Below, piece by piece: positions 4,801 through 10,746 of a DNA stretch of 10,746 nucleotides. The DNA is from DAOTVD01 sp034437075 (GTDB lineage Bacteria > Chloroflexota > Anaerolineae > Aggregatilineales > J027). The stretch lies in contig DAOTVD010000241.1 in assembly GCA_034437075.1 (NCBI GenBank), positions 1 to 10,746 of the forward strand, given 5' to 3'. The notes beneath the pieces were generated by a model that saw only the letters and a program-made list of their open reading frames with translations, searched no databases and was not told where the DNA came from. Both the position numbers and the translations under genes were made by a program. How positions within the stretch are numbered: position 1 is the first letter of the stretch; every line of letters begins with the position of its first letter.

Positions 4801-6720
4801 TTAGGCCTTAAAGGCGTATAGAAATTGGTCGGTAGACCCGATATAGACGACACCATCTTCGACAACCGGAGAGCCTGGGATGATGCCGCCGGTTTCATAA
4901 GACCAGCGTTCTTTACCATTTTTGGTTTCCAGGCTATAAATTTTGTTGTCGTTCGCGCCGACATAAATTGCGCCATCAAAGTAGGCGGGCGATGATGTAA
5001 TCTGTGCCCCCAAATCAACAGACCATTTCTCGCGTCCGTTATCGAGCTCAAACGCGTATATTTTACCATTGGCTGAGCCGATAAACAGCTTTCCTTCGGC
5101 CACAACACCCGTTGATACGACGGGTTTAGACGTCTGATTACGCCATACGGACCAACCTGACTGAATATCGACAGCATACACATGGCCGTCCATCGAACCG
5201 AAATAGGCGACGCCCTCATGAATGCGGGGCGACGACATGATGGCTTTGCGCGCCCGAAACCGCCATTTGGTTTGGCCACTCAAATCCACCGCGAATAGCT
5301 CGCCGCCTTGCGTGCCATAGATGATTAAATCTTCCGTTACAGCCGGAGCCACGCGGATAGCATCATGCATTTGTTGCTTCCAGGCGGCGCGACCAGTGGC
5401 CAAGCGCACAGCATAGAGGTTGCCATCTTCGCTACCAAAAAATACATGGCTATGGCGCACCGTCGGCGATGAATAAATTGGCCCGTCAGCTTCAAACTTC
5501 CAGCGCTGACGTCCGGTGCGGATGTCGATTGCATACAAATTGAAGTCTTTTGAACCAAAAATCACCAGATTTTCTTCGGGTGCAATCGTCGGTGAGGAAG
5601 CTAGGATGTCTTCGGCGGGGAACTTCCATTTTAACTGGCCAACTTCGGCATCCACCGCATACAGGTTGTTATCATAGACCGTCACGTACACGGTATTGTT
5701 GTATACCAAGGGCATGGAGCGAATTTCTTCTTCGACCTTGAATTTCCAGCGTGGTTCTGGCCCTGCATCAACCTTTGCGGACTCATCCCAACTATCATGA
5801 TCCATAGTTGGCGCGGCTATCGTGGCCAAGCCGCCCGTCGTGCGTGTGCCTAGCAAGTTCTCTAGCGCTTGTTTCATATCTGCTGCACTGGCAAAGCGAT
5901 CTTCAGCATTGAAGCTCAAGGCTTTCATGACAATCGCTTCGAGTGGCGGGGGCACTTCTTCGTTCACCGAGCGGATGGGGCGTTCGGCGAATGTGAAAGG
6001 GGCTTCGCGGCGTGGGTCATGGTTCGTCAAGACATGGTGCATGGTCGCCCCGACACCGAAGATGTCGCTAGACGGTGTAGCCATGCCTTTGTAGCTTTCC
6101 GGCGCCGCATAGCCTTCGGTGCCGATCATGGTGCCTTTGGTTTCGGGCTGAAAATGCTTCGCAATACCGAAGTCAATTAGCCGCAGTCGCCCATATACAT
6201 CGATCATGATGTTAGATGGCTTGACATCACGAAAGATGATCGCCGGATCACTCGTATGCAGATAATCCAGCACATCGCACAAGGTGATGCACCACTCGAC
6301 AACTTGCTGGACTGGCAAAAAACCTTCTATATGCCGGTTCAAGATTTCATCAAGGTCACTTCCATTGACAAATTCCATGACGACATAAGCACGGTCTTTT
6401 GTGGAGAAATAATCATGGACGGTCGGGATGGCGGGGTGATTGAGCGCGGCCAAGATGTTGGCTTCGCGATGAAAGTTGCGTAACGCCGCGTTACGCGCAT
6501 CGGGGTCGCTCGTCAGGTGTAACATTTCTTTGACAGCCACATAACGTCGGGCATCTGGAAATTGCATATCACGCGCTTGATATACCGACCCCATACCACC
6601 TACGCCAAGTACGCCTTCGATGCGGTAACGGTTTTGCAAGATTGCGTTCGACTGCAATGCGCCTTCAACACCGAGTAAGCTTTTGTCTCCCTGTGTTGCA
6701 AATTTTCTGGTGTCAACCAT
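4801..6720 (-). CDS. Hanks-type Ser/Thr protein kinase with C-terminal PQQ propeller
   Basis: The protein has 639 aa. Residues 32-290 form a complete protein kinase domain: glycine loop G39-VGGMGSVY, Lys64 in VAVKE, Glu86, catalytic loop F163-R-D165-VKPSN170, metal-binding D183-FG and A206-PE. Thr197 and Thr201 in the activation segment are the likely autophosphorylation sites. The HRD histidine is Phe163, a variation that I believe also occurs in other bacterial kinases of this architecture. Residues 324-639 are eight PQQ-like repeats, enough for a closed eight-bladed propeller. The linker (291-323) is polar, and no transmembrane helix or signal peptide exists anywhere, so kinase and propeller both appear cytoplasmic, unlike sensor kinases with extracellular propellers. 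The ATG at 6720 has AGAGGC 7 nt upstream. It is the first gene of the cassette and probably its sensor and writer. The propeller ligand is unknown and may be a protein. Confidence 0.97.
   Translation of the reverse strand: MVDTRKFATQGDKSLLGVEGALQSNAILQNRYRIEGVLGVGGMGSVYQARDMQFPDARRYVAVKEMLHLTSDPDARNAALRNFHREANILAALNHPAIPTVHDYFSTKDRAYVVMEFVNGSDLDEILNRHIEGFLPVQQVVEWCITLCDVLDYLHTSDPAIIFRDVKPSNIMIDVYGRLRLIDFGIAKHFQPETKGTMIGTEGYAAPESYKGMATPSSDIFGVGATMHHVLTNHDPRREAPFTFAERPIRSVNEEVPPPLEAIVMKALSFNAEDRFASAADMKQALENLLGTRTTGGLATIAAPTMDHDSWDESAKVDAGPEPRWKFKVEEEIRSMPLVYNNTVYVTVYDNNLYAVDAEVGQLKWKFPAEDILASSPTIAPEENLVIFGSKDFNLYAIDIRTGRQRWKFEADGPIYSSPTVRHSHVFFGSEDGNLYAVRLATGRAAWKQQMHDAIRVAPAVTEDLIIYGTQGGELFAVDLSGQTKWRFRARKAIMSSPRIHEGVAYFGSMDGHVYAVDIQSGWSVWRNQTSKPVVSTGVVAEGKLFIGSANGKIYAFELDNGREKWSVDLGAQITSSPAYFDGAIYVGANDNKIYSLETKNGKERWSYETGGIIPGSPVVEDGVVYIGSTDQFLYAFKA
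4804..5751 (-). repeat. Eight PQQ/beta-propeller repeats inside the kinase
   Basis: Eight consecutive protein repeats of about 40 residues each show the pattern W-x-aromatic at the start, a central S-S-P or similar turn, a V-x-x-G-S/A strand end, and then LYAVD-x-x-x-G. Examples of the closing strand are NLYAVDAEVG, NLYAIDIRTG, HVYAVDIQSG and KIYAFELDNG. The last unit closes with LYAFKA, the terminal residues of the protein. The repeat is visible at protein level only; the DNA is too diverged to count as a tandem repeat. Confidence 0.93.
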
Positions 6721-6851
6721 CGATAATGCCTCTAGATTATGGATAATATGCCGCGTGATGATTTTATTGTACTTGAAATGACGACATCAGTGTGAAATAG
6801 ACTCGAAACATCGCATAATTATCTGAGCATTATAGTTCACAGAGAATCAAC
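6721..6851. promoter_or_regulatory. Divergent intergenic region between the kinase cassette and hemW
   Basis: These 131 bp separate the minus-strand cassette from plus-strand hemW and must hold at least the start signals for both. On the minus strand AGAGGC (6728-6733) serves the kinase, and a TACAAT hexamer (6766-6771) is a candidate -10. On the plus strand TTGAAA (6773-6778), CATAAT (6814-6819) and TATAGT (6831-6836) resemble promoter hexamers, but none pairs with a partner at 16-18 bp, so I assign no exact promoter. AGAGA (6841-6845) is the likely ribosome binding site of hemW. No clear operator-like inverted repeat was found. Confidence 0.5.
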
Positions 6852-8006
6852 ATGCAATTCATGGCAATTTATATTCACATCCCGTTTTGTCGTGTGCGGT
6901 GCAGTTATTGTGCCTTCAATATCTACACCGATCAAGACGACCGCATAAACGATTATATCAAGGCGATTGGTCAAGAAGTGGCGTATCTTGCTACGCCTAT
7001 ACCCGTGCGTAGCATCTACCTGGGCGGGGGAACCCCCAGCCGATTATCAGCGCGCCAACTAAGCGACCTTATCAATATTCTGATAAGAACCTATACATTA
7101 ACACCAAATTGCGAGATTACGCTAGAAATTAACCCGGAAGATAGCACGCTGGAATATTTACGCACGGCTCATAAGCTGGGCATTAACCGCCTGAGTATCG
7201 GCATGCAGACCGAACACGCAGAACGCTTACAGCAATTTGGGCGCGGGCATACGCATAGCCAAACGCGCCAGGTCATCGACGATGCACGCCAAGCGGGATT
7301 CGCGAACATCAGCCTCGATTTGATCTATGGCCTACCCGAGCAGAGCCTGGCCGAGTGGGCCACGACCTTGCAAGCTGCTTTAGCCTTAGAGCCAGATCAT
7401 TTTTCGCTATATGCCCTGCAAGTGGAAAGTGGCACGCAAATACGTCGTTGGATTAAAGCCGGGGTGTTGCCCTGGCCAGATGATGACCTGACGGCTGACA
7501 TGTATACGTTGGCAGGTGAGCAACTCGGCGCAGCCGGATATACGCACTATGAAATTAGTTCCTGGGGGGTGCCCAGCCAGCATAATTTACAATACTGGCG
7601 CAATGAGGATTATCTGGGGCTGGGTGCTGGGGCACATGGCTATGCTAATGGCGTACGCACAGTCAACACCATGCGTCCAGATAAATATATCCAACGCTTA
7701 AGCACTGCGCAGCCCGGGCTGCCATTTCCGCGCACCAGCGCAACCCAAAGCTACGAGATGGTGAACACCACGCAGATGATGTTCGAGACGATCATGTTAA
7801 ATCTGCGGCTTCTGTCCCTTGGCTTATCGCGCAAGTCGTTTGCCGAGCGTTTCGGCATCTCGCTAGAGCACCTACATGGCGAGACCATCCACCGCTTAAT
7901 GGCAGAAGGCCTGTTGTTTGAGCGCGACGACACGCTTTTTCTGACCCCCGCAGCCTATCTGACCAGTAACTATGTCTTGCGTGCATTCTTACCGGAGGAA
8001 GCATGA
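6852..8006 (+). CDS. hemW: Radical-SAM heme chaperone HemW-like protein
   Basis: The 384-aa protein belongs to the HemN/HemW radical-SAM family. The [4Fe-4S] motif is C13-x3-C17-x2-C20 followed by Ala-Phe, without the further cysteine of true coproporphyrinogen III dehydrogenase (HemN, CxxxCxxCxC). It also carries the HemW-type H244-N-L-Q-Y-W249 motif after HYEISSW, and GLGAGAHGY. The SAM-binding motif is GGGTPS (58-63), with SLDLIYGLP further on. The length matches HemW (about 380) rather than HemN (about 450). HemW is a heme-binding chaperone thought to insert heme into respiratory enzymes; many databases still call it oxygen-independent coproporphyrinogen III oxidase. The ATG at 6852 has AGAGA 6 nt upstream. 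Met4 (6861), the more typical first residue for the family, is possible but has a poorer ribosome binding site distance. Its stop overlaps the next gene. Confidence 0.95.
   Translation: MQFMAIYIHIPFCRVRCSYCAFNIYTDQDDRINDYIKAIGQEVAYLATPIPVRSIYLGGGTPSRLSARQLSDLINILIRTYTLTPNCEITLEINPEDSTLEYLRTAHKLGINRLSIGMQTEHAERLQQFGRGHTHSQTRQVIDDARQAGFANISLDLIYGLPEQSLAEWATTLQAALALEPDHFSLYALQVESGTQIRRWIKAGVLPWPDDDLTADMYTLAGEQLGAAGYTHYEISSWGVPSQHNLQYWRNEDYLGLGAGAHGYANGVRTVNTMRPDKYIQRLSTAQPGLPFPRTSATQSYEMVNTTQMMFETIMLNLRLLSLGLSRKSFAERFGISLEHLHGETIHRLMAEGLLFERDDTLFLTPAAYLTSNYVLRAFLPEEA
7994..7999 (+). promoter_or_regulatory. Ribosome binding site of the lipoprotein gene
   Basis: GGAGGA lies within the last codons of hemW, 3 nt before the ATG at 8003, and sets the start of the downstream gene. 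The start and the hemW stop share ATGA, so re-initiation by terminating ribosomes is likely. Confidence 0.75.
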
Positions 8007-8458
8007 AACCTTTAATGGCACTCATTTTGGTACTGCTTAGCCTGAGTTGCGCGCCTGCCAACGAGGAATTGCCCCCTTCTCCGTCCCCATCGCTAGAGAA
8101 CGAAACCAGCCCGCGAGATAGGACGATAGATGAACAACGTCGCCTGGAAACCTTGTATGAAGAATTGCAGATTGCTCATCAACAAAGCCGGGATGTTTGG
8201 GAAACGCTATCCGAAGGGCGAAACGTACCTTGTACGACACGCATCCAAGCCCCCGACCCACAAGCCTTTAGCGGAGAAGGCATCTACACAGACATGCGCT
8301 TTGCGGCGCTGGAATTTAATCGGTTAGCACAGCTTTGGGCCCAAGAATGCGCCAATCCGCGCGGGCAAGTGCCCCAGCAAACGATCAACGAGGCGTTGCT
8401 TAGCTTGAGCAATGCCGCTAGTCGTATGGACGAGATCGAAACAGCATTACACGACTGA
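8003..8458 (+). CDS. Small predicted secreted lipoprotein, unknown function
   Basis: The 151-aa protein has a short, mostly hydrophobic N-terminus (residues 4-15, with Lys2) ending in SLSC, so Cys16 would be the lipidated residue. The lipobox is imperfect because Ser, not Leu/Val/Ile, stands at -3. A Pro/Ser-rich spacer (24-37) follows, which is common after the lipid anchor. The remainder (about 39-151) is predicted to be mainly helical, with two further cysteines (Cys77 and Cys116) that could form a disulfide outside the cell. I recognise no domain. The start overlaps the hemW stop by 4 bp, so the two are co-translated, which may hint at a role in a membrane-anchored heme or respiratory process; that link is speculative. 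It is convergent with the isomerase gene, 5 bp apart, and no terminator hairpin is visible in the gap. Confidence 0.82.
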   Translation: MKPLMALILVLLSLSCAPANEELPPSPSPSLENETSPRDRTIDEQRRLETLYEELQIAHQQSRDVWETLSEGRNVPCTTRIQAPDPQAFSGEGIYTDMRFAALEFNRLAQLWAQECANPRGQVPQQTINEALLSLSNAASRMDEIETALHD

Positions 8459-8463
8459 AGGCG

Positions 8464-9489
8464 TTAGACCTCGCGCAAGGGGGTTGCCTGCAAATGGGTT
8501 ACATCGGGCGCGCCCGCCGCAAACATCGCAACCCTTAGTTGAGCCTGCACCACATCAATAAAATCTTGCACAGCCTGGGGCGAATGGTCGGCGGCTTTTA
8601 GGAATGATCCGGCAATGCCCACCAGGGAAGCCCCTAGGGCGATACTTTTCGCAATATCAATGCCGTCACGTATACCGCCACTGGCAAAGCAAATGAGGCC
8701 AGGCGCCGTATCGCGGGCATACCGCAACGCCTCCGCCGTCGGGATGCCCCAATCGGCAAACGAGCGTGCGACCTGAGCATGGAAGGCTGTTGGGGCGCGA
8801 TGATATTCCACCTCACTCCAAGAAGTGCCGCCCGAACCGGCAATGTCAATCGCGCTGATGCCAGCTTGTTGCAAAAGCTGAATATCGGCTGGCGAAAATC
8901 CCCAGCCAACTTCTTTGGCGATCACTGGCACCGAAAGCTGCGCACAGACTTCGGCGACACGTTCGGCTAATCCCTGGAAATTGGTGTCACCTTCGGGTTG
9001 GGTGGCCTCTTGCAGCGCATTGAAGTGCAAGATTAACGCATCGGCTTCGATCATCTCGACTGCCCGGCGGCATTCATCCACGCCATAACCGTAATTCAAT
9101 TGCACAGCCCCCAAATTCGCAAAAAGCAAAATATCCGGGGCCACATCCCGCACTTGAAATGTAGGGGCACTGTTGGCATTTTCGATGGCGGCGCGCTGTG
9201 AGCCCACCCCCATCGCCAGATTGTTCTCTTGCGCAGCCGCTGCTAATGTGCGGTTGATCGCTTGGGCGCGGGCGGTGCCCCCGGTCATAGAGGACATAAA
9301 CAATGGGGAGGCAACTGTTTTTCCAAAGACTGTGACGCGCGTATCTACATCGGACAGATTGCATTCGGGTAGAGCACGATGCCAAAAGCGATACCGTTCG
9401 AGGCCGGTGGTTAGGCGCGGGAACTGAACATCCTGTTGCAAATTGATCGTAATGTGATCATCTTTGCGGCGCTGCGTCACTTCTGTCAT
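8464..9489 (-). CDS. fni: Type 2 isopentenyl-diphosphate delta-isomerase
   Basis: This enzyme interconverts isopentenyl diphosphate and dimethylallyl diphosphate using reduced FMN, supplying both building blocks for isoprenoids (quinone tails, carotenoids, undecaprenyl carrier). The 341-aa length is normal for the family. Signature motifs occur in order: RKDDH (8-12), MTGG (68-71), GSQR (96-99), NLGAVQ (125-130), NALQE (157-161, containing the catalytic-site Gln160 and Mg-binding Glu161), KEVGWG (192-197), GSGGTSW (218-224) and a C-terminal FASGGIRDG phosphate/FMN-binding loop. The ATG at 9489 is preceded by AGAAGGAA (9499-9506). It stands alone, with no other isoprenoid gene in the window. 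Confusion with other FMN barrel enzymes such as lactate oxidase is excluded by the RKDDH and NALQE motifs. Confidence 0.97.
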   Translation of the reverse strand: MTEVTQRRKDDHITINLQQDVQFPRLTTGLERYRFWHRALPECNLSDVDTRVTVFGKTVASPLFMSSMTGGTARAQAINRTLAAAAQENNLAMGVGSQRAAIENANSAPTFQVRDVAPDILLFANLGAVQLNYGYGVDECRRAVEMIEADALILHFNALQEATQPEGDTNFQGLAERVAEVCAQLSVPVIAKEVGWGFSPADIQLLQQAGISAIDIAGSGGTSWSEVEYHRAPTAFHAQVARSFADWGIPTAEALRYARDTAPGLICFASGGIRDGIDIAKSIALGASLVGIAGSFLKAADHSPQAVQDFIDVVQAQLRVAMFAAGAPDVTHLQATPLREV

Positions 9490-9532
9490 CCTAGTGTGTT
9501 CCTTCTAAGTGATAAATCGTATTGTAGGGTTG

Positions 9533-9556
9533 GGTCAAATACCGTGTTTTGTGACC
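9533..9556. repeat. Inverted repeat GGTCA-N14-TGACC
   Basis: GGTCA (9533-9537) and TGACC (9552-9556) are perfect 5-bp inverted arms separated by 14 bp, centred in the fni/acpP divergent region. The arm centres are 19 bp apart, roughly two helical turns, compatible with a dimeric repressor, but arms this short can arise by chance. Confidence 0.25.
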
Positions 9557-9578
9557 AAGTAACCTGTTTCTCAGAAAA

Positions 9579-9600
9579 CTATAGCAGAAGAATGCTATGG
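9579..9600. repeat. Inverted repeat CTATAGC-N8-GCTATGG
   Basis: The arms 9579-9585 and 9594-9600 pair over seven positions with one G-T wobble, around an 8-nt loop. The repeat lies just upstream of the candidate -10 of acpP, where it could be an operator or a hairpin in a leader transcript. There is no T-run, so it is not a terminator. Confidence 0.25.
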
Positions 9601-9643
9601 CAGGGTACAATGGGCACGTTATGGTCTGAGACGACAACCATCT

Positions 9644-9648
9644 GGAGG
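9644..9648 (+). promoter_or_regulatory. Ribosome binding site of acpP
   Basis: GGAGG, 6 nt before the ATG at 9655, fixes this as the start. The frame stays open further upstream, but an acyl carrier protein begins exactly here, and no other ribosome binding site of this quality exists upstream. Confidence 0.9.
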
Positions 9649-9654
9649 ATTGCT

Positions 9655-9888
9655 ATGGCGACAACCGAAGAACGTATCGTGGACATCATCGTCGATTTGC
9701 TCGGCGTTGAAAAGGAGAAAGTAACGCGCGATGCCAGCTTCCGCGAAGACCTGGAAGCCGATAGCCTCGACCTGGTGGAACTCATTATGGCTTTCGAGGA
9801 AGAGTTCGGTGGCGAAATTTCTGATGAAGAAGCGCAACAAATCACAACTGTAGGCCAAGCGATTGACTACGTCACTGAGAAAATGTGA
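9655..9888 (+). CDS. acpP: Acyl carrier protein
   Basis: The 77-aa acidic helical protein carries growing acyl chains during fatty acid synthesis as thioesters on a phosphopantetheine arm. The attachment residue is Ser37 in the DSLDLVE motif. The preceding RDASFREDLEAD and following FEEEFGGEISDEEA segments match bacterial AcpP, and the length is standard. The start at 9655 is set by GGAGG. It stands alone: fabD, fabG and fabF, which often flank acpP, are absent. The ordinary motif and high acidity suggest the housekeeping ACP rather than one dedicated to a polyketide or other special pathway, but an accessory ACP cannot be excluded without the rest of the genome. Confidence 0.96.
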   Translation: MATTEERIVDIIVDLLGVEKEKVTRDASFREDLEADSLDLVELIMAFEEEFGGEISDEEAQQITTVGQAIDYVTEKM

Positions 9889-9891
9889 TGC

Positions 9892-9905
9892 GCCGTAACG
9901 GCTTT
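9892..9905 (+). terminator. Weak hairpin between convergent acpP and membrane protein genes
   Basis: GCCG-TAA-CGGC (9892-9902) can form a 4-bp GC stem with a 3-nt loop, followed by only three T residues on the plus strand. It begins 3 bp after the acpP stop and ends at the stop codon of the convergent gene, the right place for a terminator. The stem and T-run are short for an intrinsic terminator. Confidence 0.3.
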
Positions 9906-10575
9906 AGAGTGACGCGGCGGCTTCGGCGTCTTTTGCCGAGTCGCCCGTGCTCTGTAGCTGGCTGCGCCAGGCTAGTCCCCCTATCGTCAGCAGCACCAGG
10001 CTATAGACAATCAATCCGGCGCCCAGGTTCACATCTACACCCAGATCACGCATGATCTGCAGAGCGCGCATGGCCCCCACCCCGGGTAAAATAATCCCAA
10101 GGGCACACAGCCCCAGCAAGACACCCTGCCCGAAGCGCCGCCATACGAGCGGGCCAAAAATCGCCGCAAGCACCACTAAACTGATACCCAAAACCGTTAG
10201 CGTCATCAGCGCAAAAGCATAATCATCTTCGACCAATAGTCGCGGGCGGCGCAATGCGCTTTCTGGCGGGTTCACACGCAAAGCGACCAACCCGGCTAAG
10301 CCTGTCAACCACAGGCGCACTTGTGGGCTACGGTATAGCTGCGCTGTTAAAGCGAGCCCCGTTGCTAAAACTGGCATCGCCAACCAGATGAACATACTGC
10401 TACGCAGGGGCGGCATTTCGGCCATCACAGCCGGATGGTAACGCACTTGTTCGGCCAGATCGAAACCGTTGAGCGTAAAGGCTGCTATAGGATGAGCCGT
10501 CCATGGCATGTGATATGCCACGAGGGCCACCAGCCACAGCAGATAAAGGGCATGACGGTGTTTATAGGCGCGCAT
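9904..10575 (-). CDS. Six-helix integral membrane protein, unknown function
   Basis: The 223-aa protein has about six hydrophobic helices, at roughly residues 9-25, 60-80, 86-101, 120-144, 149-168 and 184-203. A hydrophilic stretch (26-58) lies between the first two, with aromatic and Pro residues (TAHPIAAF, LNGFDLAEQV, YHPAVM) that would lie outside the membrane. The C-terminus (205-223) is polar and rich in Ala and acidic residues. I recognise no family and see no catalytic or transport signature. The ATG at 10575 shares its first base with the TGA stop of the upstream gene (TGATG) and has no clear ribosome binding site of its own, so translation depends on coupling to that gene and the two products probably work together. 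It is convergent with acpP, 15 bp apart. Confidence 0.82.
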   Translation of the reverse strand: MRAYKHRHALYLLWLVALVAYHMPWTAHPIAAFTLNGFDLAEQVRYHPAVMAEMPPLRSSMFIWLAMPVLATGLALTAQLYRSPQVRLWLTGLAGLVALRVNPPESALRRPRLLVEDDYAFALMTLTVLGISLVVLAAIFGPLVWRRFGQGVLLGLCALGIILPGVGAMRALQIMRDLGVDVNLGAGLIVYSLVLLTIGGLAWRSQLQSTGDSAKDAEAAASL

Positions 10576-10746
10576 CAGTCGTTTATCTGCGGGTCGTTTG
10601 GCCCGTCATCCTGCAATACATGCGCTGCCCAATCATCTAGCAGCGTTTTAATTTGGGTGTCTTCTTCTAACTGGCGCCGGAAAAATTCCTCCATAAAGGC
10701 ACTGCGCCGCTGACGCAGGGCCAACGGCGCGACAGCCCGCACGCCT
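10575..10746 (-). CDS. C-terminal fragment of an unidentified protein
   Basis: An open frame enters from the right edge and ends at a TGA at 10575-10577, giving 56 visible residues. They are basic at first (RQRRS), then form an acidic amphipathic helix-like stretch (MEEFFRRQLEEDTQIKTLLD) and a polar tail ending in NDPQIND. An internal ATG lies at about 10693, but its upstream frame is open to the edge, so this is more likely the end of a longer protein than a 39-aa gene. The stop overlaps the start of the membrane protein by one base. No domain is recognisable, so no function is assigned. Confidence 0.65.
   Translation of the reverse strand, partial: GVRAVAPLALRQRRSAFMEEFFRRQLEEDTQIKTLLDDWAAHVLQDDGPNDPQIND

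Larger units (their letters stand above)
9490..9654. promoter_or_regulatory. Divergent intergenic region between fni and acpP
   Basis: These 165 bp separate two diverging genes and must drive both. TTGACC on the minus strand (9533-9538) resembles a -35 box for fni, but no good -10 sits 16-18 bp from it. TACAAT (9606-9611, plus strand) resembles a -10 for acpP without a clear -35. Two short inverted repeats (listed separately) lie between them and could be operators. Exact promoters are not assigned. Confidence 0.45.

Noticed and set aside
4713..5279. A 188-aa open frame on the minus strand
   Set aside because: It lies out of frame within the kinase propeller and the start of the PP2C gene, its composition is unlike a protein, and both genes it overlaps are secure.
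4804..5751. A quinoprotein dehydrogenase or outer-membrane assembly protein BamB
   Set aside because: The PQQ-like repeats are continuous with a complete kinase domain, and the polypeptide has no signal peptide. The repeats are a propeller module, not an enzyme.
1730..6720. Regulatory module of a type VI secretion system (PpkA/PppA/Fha)
   Set aside because: The kinase, phosphatase and FHA parts fit, but no secretion structural gene is present, the kinase has a PQQ propeller, and a VWA/J protein and response regulator are included.
6852..8006. HemN, the oxygen-independent coproporphyrinogen III dehydrogenase
   Set aside because: The cluster motif lacks the further Cys of HemN, the protein is about 70 residues too short, and the HNLQYW motif points to HemW.
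8440..8480. A terminator between the lipoprotein and fni genes
   Set aside because: The five-base gap and its flanks contain no stem longer than 3 bp and no T-run.
9436..9654. A longer acpP reading frame starting at 9436
   Set aside because: It would overlap the opposite-strand fni start and adds 73 residues unlike any carrier protein. GGAGG at 9644-9648 marks 9655 as the start.
1..10746. CRISPR array, tRNA, IS element or integration site
   Set aside because: No regularly spaced direct repeats, tRNA-like cloverleaf, transposase frame or terminal inverted repeats were seen on either strand by reading; a covariance or repeat search was not possible.

Overview
The window is about 52% GC (estimated by eye) and densely coded. 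It looks like chromosomal DNA of a free-living bacterium, most plausibly a Chloroflexota (Anaerolineae-like) organism. That placement is inference: it rests on a Ser/Thr kinase fused to a PQQ-type propeller, an OmpR-type regulator next to a CvnD/MglA-like small GTPase, a type 2 IPP isomerase and a HemW-type radical-SAM protein. No rRNA, tRNA, CRISPR array, IS element or phage gene was seen.

Region A (1-6720, all minus strand, read from high to low coordinates) is a compact signalling cassette. In order of transcription it encodes: a Ser/Thr protein kinase with an 8-repeat PQQ propeller; a PP2C phosphatase; a J-domain/VWA fusion protein; a zinc-ribbon/FHA protein; a 79-aa uncharacterised protein; an OmpR-type response regulator; and a small Ras-like GTPase. 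After a 70-bp gap comes the start of an unidentified protein whose first residues resemble Hsp20. Gaps among the first seven genes run from a 4-bp overlap to 47 bp, so co-transcription is likely. The parts imply a phospho-Thr circuit: the kinase writes, PP2C erases, FHA reads, and the VWA/J protein scaffolds or remodels a target. It is coupled to an orphan two-component regulator and a GTPase switch. The kinase-PP2C-VWA core resembles the TerY-P type triad described for stress-linked systems, but this gene set is not one I can name.

Region B (6721-8458, plus strand) begins with a 131-bp divergent intergenic region. It carries hemW, whose stop codon overlaps the start of a small predicted lipoprotein of unknown function.

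Region C (8464-9888) holds a type 2 isopentenyl-diphosphate isomerase on the minus strand, convergent with the lipoprotein gene. A 165-bp divergent intergenic region then leads to a stand-alone acyl carrier protein gene on the plus strand.

Region D (9904-10746, minus strand) holds a six-helix membrane protein of unknown function. It is translationally coupled (TGATG) to an upstream gene that is cut by the window edge.
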